A stretch of DNA of 64,000 nt from Sipunculus nudus (GCA_026874595.1 CM049319.1:4494601-4558600); one strand, 5' to 3'; positions 14,039 through 26,718 are shown, counted from the stretch's first letter. Notes: generated by a model from the letters alone, not told the origin. Numbers and translations are program-made.

Positions 14039-17000
14039 ACAAGGGACCTATGGGTCACGACGCTCAGCTGTTATATATGATTAAAAAAATATTATTTAGA
14101 AATGAGGTACATGCTGGTTTTGTGTGGTAATAAATTAGGTTTCAAGTACAGCAGTGTACTTTAAACACTTTATAGACAAGCCTCTCCCACAGGGTATTTT
14201 TCACTTGCTAGATATGTAGGTAGACACAAGAAAGATTGTTGTCAGTAGTTAGATATAGTAAGCAGCCATGTTCTGTGATCGGTCATATGTAATACCCATA
14301 TATAAGGTAATTAAGTGATCTATCATGTACAAATGTAATAGCCAATCAAACGCCTTCCTACTTGTCCTAAGAGTAATTATCCAATGACCCGTTGGTAAAA
14401 GGTCACGTGGGTCCACCTGAATTTACCCGTGATTAAACATTAGTCGGTGCGGTCAGTTCAACCCTGACCGGCCAACAGACATCATTCACATTGATTTTCC
14501 ACCACCTCCTCTCCTCCACCCATGCAGGTTAAAATTTAGAGTAAAATTGCACAAATTTGGTGGATATGCCCCCTTTTTGTCCCCACCTTCAGGGAATGTT
14601 ACATATTGTTATAAGCATTAGATATATATCACTTTGTCATGTGTAAGCTCTAGATCTGTATTGTGAAATGTGTTATTTATTTGTACTAAGTTATGTTTTA
14701 ATGTCATCCGGGGGTGGCGCCATACCACATTGTACACTAGTTTACAGCTTATTCAAGAATCGGGCTGGTATTGAACATCAATCATGGACTTTAAAATGGA
14801 CTCTTTCATAGCCCGAGTTACATAATTAGTTAATATATTTAGATGGCGTCACCCCCATCTATTGTGTCATTAATAAATGATAAATCAGCTGCCAGGTTTT
14901 TGTTTCCCTGTGTGAGAGGCTGTGTGTATAAATATAAGCTGTATTATGAGTTGTTGCTGTTAGCTTATGTATGATTTTGATAGTTCCTTTGGAGACAAGG
15001 AAGAGGATTGATTTCATTTATTTTATTAACAAATGGAGTACTATTGTCACACAGATTTTGACTTGGCCATATAACTTATAAGCAGAACATATAATATAAG
15101 AGTTTAAAAAATTACAAATATTGTCCCAAATATAATTTTTATTAAAAATAATAAGAGAATCATATGATTTTTAAAAATGAAATATAACTGAAATGATTAT
15201 TAAAATAATATTAAAGAATATATTCATGAATGCATTCATGAATACATTTTGAAAGTATTTGCATGAGTATTCATATACTTTCATTTTTACCTGAATTCCC
15301 ATTCTTTATGCAAGAAATTTTATAATGGAGTACATAATCATATTCGTAATTAAATACAATTACAAAGTATTCGCACCATGTCTGGTATTTATTCAGTTTT
15401 CACCAAACAATGATGTTGAGAATCCAGAATATACAAAATTCACACATTTAAATAATGATCATAAGTACCTGGTTTTATGGCTTTTATTTATATTAAAAAA
15501 TAACTGTAAAAAATTCATTTTGGACTTATTTCACATCAATGTACACACTAGACACAAGAGGAATCTAGATTAATATTATCAACTGCACCATTGTCTATCA
15601 TTAATTTCCTTCATATGATCCCTAATGATTAGTAATGAATAATATAATTTACTTCTTTATCATTAAAATTGAACTGAAAAATGCCATAGGTAACTGCATG
15701 GTGTTATTTGGAATACGTGACATTCTACCCATCGATACAAGATTCTTATATCGTCAGTAACTGCAAGTTAATTTCCTGTTATTATAAACTAACAAATTCC
15801 TTTTCTATTTTTCTTTAATTTGTTATTAAAAACCAATAAAAATTTATTAATTTATTGTTTATTGTTATGTTGTTAGTTAAAACTACTAGATGAGTTGGGT
15901 TGGACACCTGGATCAACTGTGGCTGGCCATAAGCTGCCTGGATTCCGTGTATGCCTCGCCTCAAGCATGCATAATACAGGTGACTCAAGAGGGGCTGGAG
16001 AGAGCCAAAGTCTGACAGGGTCTCATAAAAAACATTAATAAAAGCTACAATTTTTGGCCAATTTCTTTCAGGTTTCTAAACTAAAAAGCTGAAATCCTTA
16101 TGTGTGCATGATATGAAAATTATATCAATTACAGTGCTCACGGGAAACAAACATGCCATGGTCACAGTTAGGCAAAATTTAAGGTACTAATTTTATATTT
16201 ATACTAATAACTTATAAAATTTGAAAAATTCAGAACTAATTTTGGGTATTCAATTGAATCTTGATTAAATAATGTTACATCTCTGACAAAAAAATCTCTA
16301 GCTTCAGCAATGCCCTTGTTAAGGGAGTAAATATATTTCTTGATTTTTTACAAAGTGCATTATGTTTGGGCCCATAACTAAAAACAATTACGCAATACTG
16401 ACATCATTCTGGCATGTGCATAGAGATTGAAAAATATGTATATTATTTATGATTAAAGTCAGATCAGTGGTTTTGATATTTGGCAGTCTTGAAGTGTAAC
16501 AATGGGTTTTTAATGGAAAAATGAAGTTTTTCATTAATATCTCGAAGGTATTAAGTCCTAGTGACCAAATTCTTGGCATGGTAGGGGATTTTGGAGACAT
16601 CTAACTGTATGCCAAATTTAAGGAACTTAGAGCTGAAGCTGGGGAGCTGAGCTCTTGCAAACTGCATAACACTAGCTTGATGTAAACAATGTGTTACATG
16701 GTGCTTGAAAACTTTAATAAAATCTACAGTTTTTGATCAACTGGTTTCAAATTTTTGGTGTTAACAGTTGAAATGCTAACAAAAACATGCTGTGAAAATT
16801 AAATCCACAGTACTTACAGGAAAAAAACGTGCCATGGTCAAATTTGGGCAAAATTTAAGGTACCAATTTTTTATTTTTATTAATATTTTAAAAAATTTAA
16901 AAGATTTTCATCTAATTTTGGGTATACAATTTAATTTTGATTAATTAAAGTTATATACTGGAAAAAAGGTCCATAGCTTTAACATTTTTTGTGTTAAGTA

Positions 17001-17432
17001 ATCAAATATCTTTCCTGAATTTTTACAAAATGCATTATGTTTGGGCCCATAACTTTTTTAAATTAAATAATACAGACATAATTTCTGGCATGTACATAGG
17101 AACTATATAGAGGAATATTTATGGTAAATATGAGGAAAAACAGAGGAGTGGTTTATATATTAGGCAGTCCTGAAGTGTGAAAATAGGTTTTTAATAAAAA
17201 ATTGAGGTTTTTTCCTTAATTTCTCAAAGGAACAAAGTTGCAAAGACCCTGTTTTCGGCTTGGTAGGAGATCTTGGGGACATCTAACATTATGCTGAATT
17301 TTGGATTCCTAGGTCTTACGGTTTCAAAACGTGCCACATCTACGAACGGACGGACGGCCCGACAGATGGACGGACGACGGACAATGGACCACGACTATAG
17401 CTCAGATGACTTATAGTCAGCTGAGCTAAAAA
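14039..17432 (+). mobile_element. Family A element, long form, copy A1 (with nested insertion)
   Basis: The left end ACAAGGGACCTATGGGTCA is followed by CGACGCTCAGCTG. The right end is a hairpin at 17401-17425: arms CTCAGATGACT and AGTCAGCTGAG around a TAT loop, one mismatch, followed by CTAAAAA. GCTCAGCTG near the left end is the inverse of CAGCTGAGC at the right. The body is about 2 kb of AT-rich DNA colinear with copies A2 and A3, and then a core duplicated once with a 675-bp period (TTTGGGCCCATAAC at 16365 and 17040). A GACGGACGG run precedes the hairpin. Net of the 792-bp insertion and its duplicated target the element is about 2.6 kb. No protein is encoded. The hairpin plus CTAA end is compatible with a Helitron-type terminus. 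Confidence 0.75.
14136..14927. mobile_element. 792-bp nested insertion flanked by ATAAAT target duplication
   Basis: Copies A2 and A3 run uninterrupted across the equivalent site, so the ends are exact: ATAAAT at 14130-14135 is repeated at 14928-14933, while A3 has it once. The insert has no coding frame. Its extreme ends are not inverted repeats and do not read TG...CA. It holds a near-terminal inverted pair (GCCTCTCCCACAGGG near 14185, inverse of CCCTGTGTGAGAGGC near 14906-14920), an inner inverted pair (14710-14723 and 14843-14856) and a hairpin at 14450-14473. Class not recognised; a solo LTR or non-autonomous DNA element are both possible. Confidence 0.75.
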
Positions 17433-18618
17433 TCCAGTGTCACAGGTGCATCATAAAAATATCATTGACAAGTGTCATATCTGAGGAATGTGATTCATAT
17501 GTGCTGACATAAATATATGCTCTGCAAAGCATATAAGATACATTCTCCAGGTATATATATCCTTAGTATATACTTTGTATATTTTGTATATATCCTAAGG
17601 CATGGAATAAATCTGTTGAATTTTAGCTCCTTCACAACCTGGGTTACAGTTAAAATTTTTAATATGACAACACCTTGTATATGTGGATCATTATAAAGAT
17701 ATATAAGTTGCTGTAGAATGCAGATACTAATCCCCTCCCTACCCCTAATGGTGAAAATAAAATATTCCAAGAATTTGAGCACTACAGTATCTATCTCATA
17801 GCCAGTTCATATATTGCTCTTCATTAACAAGGGATGCACACACACACATACACACACATGCACCTTAAGCATTATCGTTGCATTTATGCTAATTGCAAGT
17901 TATGCAGTCGAGTAACACCAGTGGTGACCTTATGTTACAGGTAACTGCTCACATACAATGCCAGGCCTCTGGGAAGTACAGAAGAAGCCCTTGGGACAAG
18001 GTACTCACTCCTCTAACAAGTCATGTCGTACTCATTGAGCAGGTGATCCAGAAAGGACAATCTACTTTTGGGTGTAAAATGAGGTGCCAAGCTTTTTAGT
18101 ATTTGTTTTCAAACTCCTCAATACAAGACTCAAAGAACTGCTTATTGACTGGCTAGCTGTCCTTAATTGAGAAATTGATTATTCTTGCATGGTACCTTGC
18201 ACATTCTAGATTAAACACTGGTACACTGAGTAAAAATCTTTCAATGAAAAAAAATGGGACTTGACACTCAACTAATTTGGCAAATAAGTGAAGAATAATT
18301 TGTTATCAATGGAGTACCTAGTTGTTGGATTTAAGGGTGGTTTTGCATGAGAAGAAGAGATAACTATAACGGTTAAGCCATCTCGTCATGATTACACTTA
18401 TATCACTTAATTACTTTTCTGTCACAATCTGTTGAAAGATGTGAAACGAAAGAAAAAGCAATACTGTGGCTTACATATCCAATATACATACACAATATAA
18501 ATTAGCTACTTATTGTCAGGATCAACAAGGGAATCTTTTGATCCAAAGCAAAACATGATTGCTCAAACTACTATTTATCAGTCTCAACATTACAATTAAG
18601 CTTGCACATTTAAGAATA
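17433..18618. other. Unique stretch with short CA repeat
   Basis: Apart from a short imperfect CA run at about 17836-17860, nothing is recognisable. Confidence 0.5.
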
Positions 18619-18783
18619 ACTTGGGACCCATGGGGCTCGACGTTCAGCTGGATTTGCTATAAGGATATTTTAAAAGAAATTTTCTGACAGTCCTGTGACC
18701 TTAACAAATGACCTTGTGACAAAAAATCGGAGAAGTTATTATTCTTGAACTTGCAGCAATTAGGTTATTGTTACAATCTTTTA

Positions 18784-20093
18784 AACTAGATGTGTCGGAA
18801 CGACACGAATGCCCCCGCCTTGGGCAAATTAGAAACATTTGTAAAATTTTGAAAATTTTTTTAAGTTCAGGAGGTGTCGTATGGTCAAAAGTAGGTCAAC
18901 AAGGGCAAAATGCAAACTCGATCTGTAAAGGGTCATTATCAAGCAACACACCAAAAATCATGCCAGTATATGCAGGCATTGTGAAAAAAAGTCCATACAT
19001 GTGCATTTTCCATAAAAATTTCTGTCTTTCATGAGATTTTCTATGAAACGCGAACTCGATCTGTAACTGTCATTATCTGCCCACACATTAAAAATCAGGG
19101 TGGTATCTGCAGGCATTGAGGAAAAAAAGTAAGTACATATGCATTTGTTATGAAAATTTATATTTTTCATGAAACTTTCTATGTTCAGGAGCAGTCAAAT
19201 GGTCAAAAGTAGGTCAACTGAGAGAAAACAAGAACTCGATCTGTAACTGGTCATTATCTGCCTACACACCAAAAATCAGGCCCGTATCTGCAGGCACTGT
19301 GAAAAAAGTCCATACATATGCACCTTTTTATGAAATTTTCTTTGTTAGAGAACCGTCAAACGGTCAAAAATAGGTCAACTGGGACAAAACGTGAACTTGA
19401 TCTGTAACTGGTCATTATCTGCCCACACCAAAAATCAGGCCAATATCTGCAGGTATTGTGAAGAAAAGTCTGTACAAGTGTATTTGTCATGAAAATTTAT
19501 GTTTTACATGAAATTTTCTATGTTCAGGAGCCGTAAAACAGTCAAAAGTAGGTCAACCAGGACGAAATGCAAACTCAATCTGTAATTGGTCAATATCTGG
19601 CCACACACCAAAAATCAGGCCAATATCTGCAGGCATTGCGAAAAAAAGTCCGTACATGTGTATTTGTCATGATATTTCATATTTTTCATGAAATTTTCTA
19701 TGTTCAGGAGCCGTAAAACAGTCAAAAGTAGGTCAACCAGGACGAAACGCCAACTTGATCTGTAACTGGTCTATATTTGCCCACACACCAAAAATCAGGC
19801 CAATATCTGCAGGCATTGCGAAAAAAAGTCCGTACATGTGTATCTGTCATGAATATTTCCATTTTTCATGAAATTTTCTAAGTTTAGGAGCCGTAAAACG
19901 GTCAAAAGTAGGTCAACCGGGACGAAACGCAAACTCAATCTGTAACTGGTCTATATTTGCCCACACACCAAAAATTAGGCCAATATCTGCAGGCATTGCG
20001 AAAAAAAGTCCGTACAACTGTTTGATTTCGGAATGACAGAATGACGGACATGGGTAAAACTATATGCCCCGGCCACTTTGTGGCGGGGGCATA
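18784..20093 (+). mobile_element. Family C Helitron-like element nested in A4
   Basis: Begins near ACTAGATGTGTCGGAACGAC and then has ATGCCCCCGCC (18809-18819). The core is about seven tandem units. AAAAATCAGGCCAATATCTG-type landmarks are at 18953, 19090, 19271, 19430, 19610, 19790 and 19970; the last three intervals are exactly 180 bp. The right end is a 14-bp hairpin at 20063-20093 (TATGCCCCGGCCAC, TTT, GTGGCGGGGGCATA; one mismatch), and its 3' arm is the inverse of the 5' motif. The host core reads AATCTTTT|AAAAAAGTG at an unoccupied unit (near 23588), which fixes the insertion site within a few bases. No coding capacity. Confidence 0.75.
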
Positions 20094-20819
20094 AAAAAGT
20101 GGGTCCAGTGACCTTGACCTCTGACCAGGCAACCTCAAAATCTACAGATTTTCTCACTTTGGACAAGTAAGCCATGTGTGAAAAATGGAAAGTTTGGGAT
20201 GAAAAATTTGATTTACAGTTCATCCACAATCTTTTTAAAGATGTGGATCCTGTGACCTTCACCTTGACCTCTGGACCCTGAAAATCAAAATGATTCTTAC
20301 TTAAGTGGTGGATCATTAATAAATCAAGTGTGAAGCCAATCTGTCTATCTGAAGCAGGATTATCATCCATAAACTAATTTGTGAATGGATGGGCCCTGTG
20401 ATAATAATATAATAATATATTTAATTTATATAGCGCTAATTCAACAAAATAGTTATCAAAAGCGCTTTACAAGACACAGAGCACAGTTTTACTAAAACAT
20501 AAAATGTAGATTCCTACTAAAGCAAAGATTCCTAAAAGAAAACCCTAAATTCAAAGAACTACCAAAAGCTAATATAAAAAGGTAAGTTTAATATTTCTTT
20601 TAAAAGAAGCTAAAGATGGTGAAGCTCTGATTGAGTGCGGAAGTTAATTCCACAACCTTGGTGCCACAGCTGAGAAAGCTCTCGAATGACACATCTCACT
20701 TCGTGCTTTAGGGATCACTAAAAGCCCTTGGTCAGATGACCTAAGCTGCCTGACTGGAACATAAAAAGTTAAGAGGTTCCTAATGTAAATAGGCGATAGA
20801 CCATTTATGGCTTTATATA

Positions 20820-21215
20820 CTAATAATATTTAAAATCAAAGCGCTGTCGCACCGGGAGCCAATGTAGTTCTTTAAGTATTGGTGTAATGCGGTCGCGCTT
20901 CTTGGCACCAGTTACAAGCCTAGCAGCTGCATTCTGCACTCTCTGTATCCGGTCCAGTAACTTGCTAGGAAGGCCACATAGCAAAGAGTTGGAACAGTCA
21001 ATCCTTGAACTGATGAACGCATGAATTAATGTTATTAGTGAATCTTGAGTTAGAAAACCCTTTATCCTAGCTATATTACGCAGGTGGTAAAAAGCCAAAC
21101 TACAAATATTATTTACATGCTTGTCAAGGCAAAGCCCTTGGTCAAACACTACCCCCAGGTTTCTAGCACTGTTTGTTGGCACAACTGCAGAGTCAAATAT
21201 GTTAAGAGTTTTCAA
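20820..21215 (-). pseudogene. LINE reverse transcriptase C-terminal (thumb/connection) region
   Basis: 131 residues: RNLGVVFDQGLCLDKHVNNI, HLRNIARIKGFLT, SRIDCSNSLLCGLP, RIQRVQNAAARLVTGAKK and HWLPVRQRFDFK appear in that order. This series is diagnostic of the CR1/L2/Rex-type clade, just before the ORF2 stop. In related elements the segment ends with an R.DYK.L motif, matched here by RFDFKYY. The 3' untranslated region and tail follow to 20401. Confidence 0.92.
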
Positions 21216-21359
21216 CTGAATTTTTTACCTCTGCTGGTTTGTACCAATAATCAGAACTTCAGTTTTTATCAGCATTGAGTTTAAGCAGATTCTGACACAT
21301 CCAAACACCAATGTCATGCAAGCATGTTTCAATGGTAGAAATAGGAACCTTTGATTCTG

Positions 21360-21693
21360 GTTTAAATGATACATAAGGTTGACTATCATCAGCATAAAAA
21401 TGATAATTCATTCAGTTCCATGCTGTCGTACTAATTCACCAAGTGGTAATGTGTAAATTGTAAAAAACAGAGGCCCCAGCACAGAACCTTGTGGAAATCT
21501 CAGTTGGAGAAGACTTATGACCTACACTAATACACTGACTTCGATTGCACAGGTATGACCTGATCCATTGCAAGGCATCTCCAGTTATTCCAAGCCTGGT
21601 GGACAACCATTGTAACAGGAGCTGATGATCTACTACATCAAAGGCAGCAGATAAATCCAATAGTATGAGAATGGATACTTGTTGAGAGTCCAT
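21360..21693 (-). pseudogene. LINE reverse transcriptase palm with YADD box
   Basis: The frame 21436-21693 encodes ILILLDLSAAFDVVDHQLLL, holding the first catalytic aspartate (LDLSAAFD), then WIRSYLCNRSQCISVG. After a frameshift near 21500 the sequence continues in another frame with PQGSVLGPLFF, and after a further shift the catalytic YADD is read at 21385-21396 (context FYADDSQPYVSF). These are the A, B' and C motifs of non-LTR reverse transcriptases in correct order. The two frameshifts within about 130 bp show the copy is dead. Confidence 0.9.
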
Positions 21694-21907
21694 AGCCCAG
21701 AGGAGATCATTATATACTTTTTAGCAGGCATGTTTCAGTGCTATGAAAAGGTCTATATGCAGACTGTTGGTCTTCATACAAATGGTTTTCCTTCATATTT
21801 GAAGTGATACAAGTGGCAACGATCTTTTCTAACACTTTAGTAAGGAACAAAAGGTTAGATATTGGCGGATAGTGCTTTAAAACGTGTGCATCAAGACTGC
21901 TTTTCTT

Positions 21908-22282
21908 CTATAAAGGGGTTACAATAGCCGATTTCAAAGATGCTGGAACTTCACAATTGTAAAAAGACATATGACACAATTGACAGAAAATTGAAATAAA
22001 AACATCCGCACATTGCTTAACAGGCCAGGTTGGAAATGGGTCCAGTTCACAATGCTTAGCTGGTGAGCGCTGTAAGATTTGAGAGATCTCCTCTTCAGAT
22101 GGGGGTATGAATGTATCTAATGTGCAATCTGCAGTAGTGGCTTTAGCCGTTTCTACAGGGAAAGCACAGCGCTGTTCTAGCAACTTATTGCGAATTGAAG
22201 CAACTTTATTAGTGAAGAAATGGCTAAAAGCTTCGGCTGTCACTGAGGAAACTTGACTTCTCTGATTGTGAACGTTTGCCAA
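21908..22282 (-). pseudogene. LINE ORF2 linker and start of reverse transcriptase
   Basis: 124 residues. FIPPSEEEISQILQRSPAKH is followed by CELDPFPTWPVKQCADVF and ends in VPASLKSAIVTPL. This is the characteristic pre-palm segment of L2/CR1-type reverse transcriptases, where the P(K/A)..ELDP.PTW..K stretch leads to S.K.A.VTPLLKK. The frame is broken shortly after. It lies between the endonuclease fragment upstream on the same strand and the palm fragment downstream. Confidence 0.85.
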
Positions 22283-22419
22283 GGTTTTTCACTATTGAAA
22301 AAGAGCCTATGAGTCATCACCACATTCTGCGACCTTTCTCATATAAAATGAGCATTTGGCCGTTAGAATTTGCTGATTTACCACTTGTCTGTGTTTAACA
22401 TACATTTCATGATGAACTG

Positions 22420-23190
22420 TTAATTTGATGCTCTCCACTGTCTCTCTAATTTGCGCAACTTACATTTAGCAATCTTAATGTCAGGCACATACCATGGTGT
22501 ATTTCCACGTATTAATACATCTTTAGTCAGAAGCGGAGCATGGTCATCCAGCACACATTTCACAACACAATTATACTGAGTGACATTTAACTTCAAACCC
22601 TTGGTTTCACATATTTGATATCTATCAGAAATATCCCTGGACAGAGCTTCAAGATCAATTGATTTCAGCTTCTGAAATTTCACAGTTTTGCTTTGAACCC
22701 TTTGTTTTGGTATGTCCAGACTGCAGGATACTAAATTATGGTCTGAAACATCTAAAGATGTGACTTTAATGTCTGAGACCAGGTTCTCATAGGACCGAGT
22801 AATTATCAAGTCCTGATCATTCCCATGCTTATGCGTCGCATCTCGAACATGTTGGTGAAATCCCATCGAAGATAGCATTCCACTGAAGCGGTCAGCAATT
22901 CTGTCTGACTTATTATTGATGTGGTAATTAAAATCTCCAATGATCACAACAGGCGACTGAGAGAGTGTCCATTCCTCCAAACAATCAGAAAATTCTGATA
23001 GGAACTGTACATTACTTGATTTATTTGCTTTTGATGGTGGTGGTCTGTATATGACTATCAATTTTATCAACCACGTTCACACTTGATAGCAGCATCTATC
23101 AACTAAAAAGATGCCTTGGTATCATGTTCTTTAAGTTTTATCTCTAACTCAGCTTTATGCAAAAGACCAACACCTCCACCACTTGATTTT
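22420..23190 (-). pseudogene. LINE apurinic-type endonuclease domain, partial
   Basis: The intact stretch 22420-23070 gives 216 residues. Near residues 40-50 it has VVIIGDFNYHIN, containing the GDFN metal-binding/catalytic motif of the exonuclease-endonuclease-phosphatase fold. Near residue 108 it has DVSDHNLVSCSLDI, with the SDH catalytic motif. Upstream, to about 23190, the reading frame is broken but still encodes SSGGGVGLLHKAELEI, a usual segment just before this domain's middle. In a live element this enzyme nicks target DNA to prime reverse transcription. The N-terminal third, with the first catalytic Asn and Glu, is missing, so the domain is non-functional. Confidence 0.9.
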
Positions 23191-23914
23191 GTCCTTTGGA
23201 CCTATGACCCCAAAATCAAATACAACCATCCCCTATTGGCAGGTGAAAAATATCTTGATGATGAAATTTTTGTAATGAAAAGTTCATCTTGAAATGCATA
23301 CACATTCTTTTAAAAGAAACGAGTCCTGTAACCTTGACATTTGCCCGTTGGACACCAAAATCAACAGGGTTCTTACTTTAGTGATGAGCAATATATAAAT
23401 TAAGTTTGAAACAAATATGTCTAACTAAACTGGAGTTATCATCTGGAAACTAATTGCTGAACAGATGGCCCCTGTGACCTTGACCCTTGACCCAAAACTC
23501 ATTTATGCTTTCCCCATACTGGCAAGTCAGCTAAATGTGCAAGATGGAAAGTTTGGGAAAAAAGCTCTACTTAAAATGCAGCCATAATCTTTTTAAAAAA
23601 GTGAGTCCTGTGACCTTGACCTTTGACCACATGACCCAAAAATCTTGACACTCCATGGATTAAATATCAAGATATTGGAGGTTTGGTATCAAATTTTTTA
23701 ATATTCTGGGGGGTACTTTCAAGCCTAAAAGCTTGGAGGATATAGGTCAAGTGACCTAATTTCAAGTTTCTCAGGAGATTTTTTATTGACCTCCCTGGAT
23801 GTTCTCTGAGAAGTTTCTAGGACCAGCATTTATGATTTGTGCCCTGCTAATGGCCGGACGGACAAAGCACCATTCCTATACCTCAGTTGACCTACAGTCA
23901 GCTGAACTAAAAAA

Positions 23915-26040
23915 TGAAAATAAGTTTTTTTTTTTTTTATTCAGTGTGCAGTGACAGGACTGTTATTTGAGTTCAATGTATGATCATGGTAGCAAGTGTA
24001 TACAGATAAGACATGAATTCATCTATGATGTAGTCTATGACAAAGACAGTCATGGGAGGTGACTAGAAGAAAATAACTAGAATGGGGCACTCTCCTCCAG
24101 GAGCATGAATATGTTGTAACTTTATCCATTGAGCCGTCATTCTGGTCAGATTACTTCTGTCATCTTGACATTACTGAGAGATCAGCGTTAATTGTAAGCT
24201 TGTACTGATTATGGGTGAAGTTTATTTAATGAAGCCAAGCAGATTAAATTCTTGCCTCATTATTGCATCATTGTCTCCTGTTTTCTTTACGAAAGGTTAC
24301 TTGTTCCTTTTTGCCCAGCTCCTACGTTTTCTTTATGAATGCATGGTTACTAGTTTCCCGATGGCCCTATAATCAGTACACTGATTAAAAGCTTACATGA
24401 TTTACATTGACATTCTATCCACGGCCTTTAATCAGCAACCAGAATGATACATCTGGCATAAAATAATCATTGACCTGTAACAAAATTACCATTATTTACT
24501 AAAACAACTGGCCATTTGTTACCATCTTAGAGATTTAGAATAGCTGTGTTTTGATGTCCCAAGAAAATTTATGATTTTCAAAATTAATTAAATTTAAAAC
24601 TCTTAAATGACCAAAATACTTCCTTATAAGAAGTCCCAATAATACTTGGTTTAATGAGCTAGGTAATTTTTAGGTACAAATCATTCCTGCATGATTACAA
24701 AAACCAACGAGTTAGCAGAATGAAGTATTTATACCTGAAGTTTATATACTGGTGGAAACTTGCTTTTACTTCCAATTCAGAGCCATTCAAATCTGTCAGG
24801 TATATATTTATATTCAAGAAAACCTTTATTGGTCTTAAATCATGAGCCAGACACTTTTATAGTTTTAAATCAACACTTACTGACAGCTCTGATTGGAGCT
24901 CCCCTTGATTTAGTGAATCCTATACATAGTCTTCGTGTTTCATAAATTGAACAGTAACACCTGTTGTGGATTATGGACCCACCAACAATGGTTTATAACC
25001 TGAGGCCTGTGTATTATGTGTCTTTTATAGATGATTATTAGGATACATTTACACCAGCTGCTGATGACATGAAAATGATGTACTCATCACGAAGAAAAAC
25101 CCTACACTTAATGTTCCTTGATGTATGAATCCCATGATTCATGTATGTTTTTTATCTATCCCAACTGACGTGATTCAAGAAGGACATAAACAATTTGCTT
25201 CTGAGTTGCAGCATCTTGATCAATACAAGTATGAAGGATAGTTGTAGCTGTCTGAGGACTTTAAATTATATTTTTATCATGATTTCAATGAAGATATTAT
25301 TGTAACTGTGATCAATAATGAAATAAACTGTTTCTTTTAAAGTTATTACAAACTGTGGATATGGGATCTCTTTCTATTAAAGCATTTATTTTTAAAGATA
25401 TCTGTATTTTGATAGTTTTACTGTAAAAACGATATTCATTGTCAAATTTGAAGAAGGATATTCTAATATCATCAACTGTGAAAAAAAATCAATAAATTTA
25501 TTACTGCAAAATTACATATTTCAACAAAAAAGTTAAGTTTTATAGGCCAACCAAAACATTTATATGCAAATTTTTTAACATTACAAAATTCTCACCTCCT
25601 GTGAATAATAATTAAATGTGATTGTAATAACCAATTTTATCCTTGGTGGATAAATGAATAAGGTGCTGTAATCATACAGATGCCAATTGCATCCTGTTGG
25701 TCATTTTCAGGTCTAAGACTCCTGGCTAAAGTAATTATCATAAGTTTACTCCCTCGAAAGAAGTTAATAGGTACTGGTCATGGGTGCCTGGCATATGTGG
25801 AATAAATCACCTTCTTGCACTTATTACAGTCTGTGGCTGAATGCCAAACGAAAGGTTAGAAAAGTTACAAGAATGAACACACCTGAAAGATGTATAAATA
25901 AATTTGTGTACGCTGCATGTTTCCAATGGTTTATCATTTCAAGCTCTCTTTTGATTATTAATTTGCAGTGACTCTTACCTTTAAATATTTATTCATACAT
26001 CACTTCTGCAATGGTATTTTTCAAAGAAAACTTGGGAGAC
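23915..26040. other. Unique stretch, no gene recognised
   Basis: A poly-T run (about 23926-23938) directly follows A4. Otherwise I see no repeat ends and no frame with recognisable homology. Confidence 0.5.
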
Positions 26041-26139
26041 AGTAAAAATACTGACATACAAATACAATGATGAGCTAAAATGTCACATTGATGAGAATGT
26101 TGAATATCTCTGCCATATTTCCATGTCATGTAAGTGCAA

Positions 26140-26718
26140 ACAAGTGACCCAGGGGTTATGACGCTCAGCCTTACAGGAAGACATTCACAAAAGGAATTTT
26201 ATTATCTGAATGCCAAATTTTGTAGATGGTATCCAAGTTCAACTGATGCATAGCTCAGAGGATATGGGTAACAGAGACCTAATTTCAGGTTTCCAAGGAG
26301 ATTTTTCATGGACCTCCCAGGATGTCAAGTTTGAAGATTGCAGAAGATACTGCAGCTTTTGTACCAAATTTTTAATTATTCTGGGGGGTAATTTTGAGTC
26401 CCATAGCTCTAAGGATATGGGAAACAGTGACCATTTTTCAGGTTTCCAAGGAGATTTTTCATTGACCTCTCAGGATGTCAAGTTAGGAGATTCTAGGTGC
26501 AATGGTTATGATTTGTGCCCTGTTAATGGACAACTGCTCCTTTGAAGGTCTCATAAAAAATTTAATAAAAATGCATAATAATTTGAAAAAAAAGGTGCCA
26601 CCAGTCTGCAGGAACTGATTATTTTTTAAAGATTTGTGCCTGGTTAAACAACAGACAGATGGACAGACAAAGACTGATCACTATAGCTCAGATGATTTTC
26701 AGTCAGCTGAGCTAAAAA
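26140..26718 (+). mobile_element. Family A element, short form, in unit 1
   Basis: Left end ACAAGTGACCCAGGGGTTA, then TGACGCTCAGCC. Right end hairpin at 26687-26711 (CTCAGATGA ... AGTCAGCTGAG) followed by CTAAAAA. The core has two units of about 154 bp centred on GGTTTCCAAGGAGATTTTTC, near 26289 and 26442. The open frame 26210-26545 is a translation of those two units and shows their internal duplication; it is not a gene. A degenerate GGTGCCACCAGTCTGCAGG lies near the 3' end, equivalent to the palindrome context at 31340. Confidence 0.75.

Larger units (their letters stand above)
20401..23190 (-). mobile_element. 5'-truncated, degenerate CR1/L2-like non-LTR retrotransposon
   Basis: On the minus strand the order is endonuclease (from about 23190), reverse transcriptase, RT C-terminal domain, then a 3' region ending in a TATTAT-type tail at about 20401-20418. 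The GCGCTATATAAATTAAAT stretch next to the tail is typical of such 3' ends in marine invertebrates. The copy begins inside the endonuclease domain, so it is 5'-truncated, the usual outcome of incomplete target-primed reverse transcription. Several frameshifts and stops make it inactive. It sits in the core of the family A element A4, whose sequence resumes on both sides. Confidence 0.9.
18619..23914 (+). mobile_element. Family A element, copy A4, split by nested family C and by a LINE
   Basis: The left end AACTTGGGACCCATGGGG, then TCGACGTTCAGCTG, is a diverged family A leader. The right end at 23882-23905 is the family A hairpin (CTCAGTTGACC ... AGTCAGCTGA) followed by ACTAAAAAA. Between them lies a core of units of about 130-145 bp built on GTGACCTTGACCTTTGACC, at about 20104, 20247, 20395, 23195, 23327, 23470 and 23605. 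A last module (GGGGGGTACTTTCAAG, near 23708) is shared with the 26 kb and 31 kb copies. It is interrupted at about 18784-20093 and about 20401-23190. Removing both rejoins a continuous core, so these three annotated blocks began as one element. Non-coding. Confidence 0.65.

Noticed and set aside
19975-20370. 131-residue frame on the minus strand
   Set aside because: It crosses the end of the family C element into the A4 core, so it cannot be one gene.
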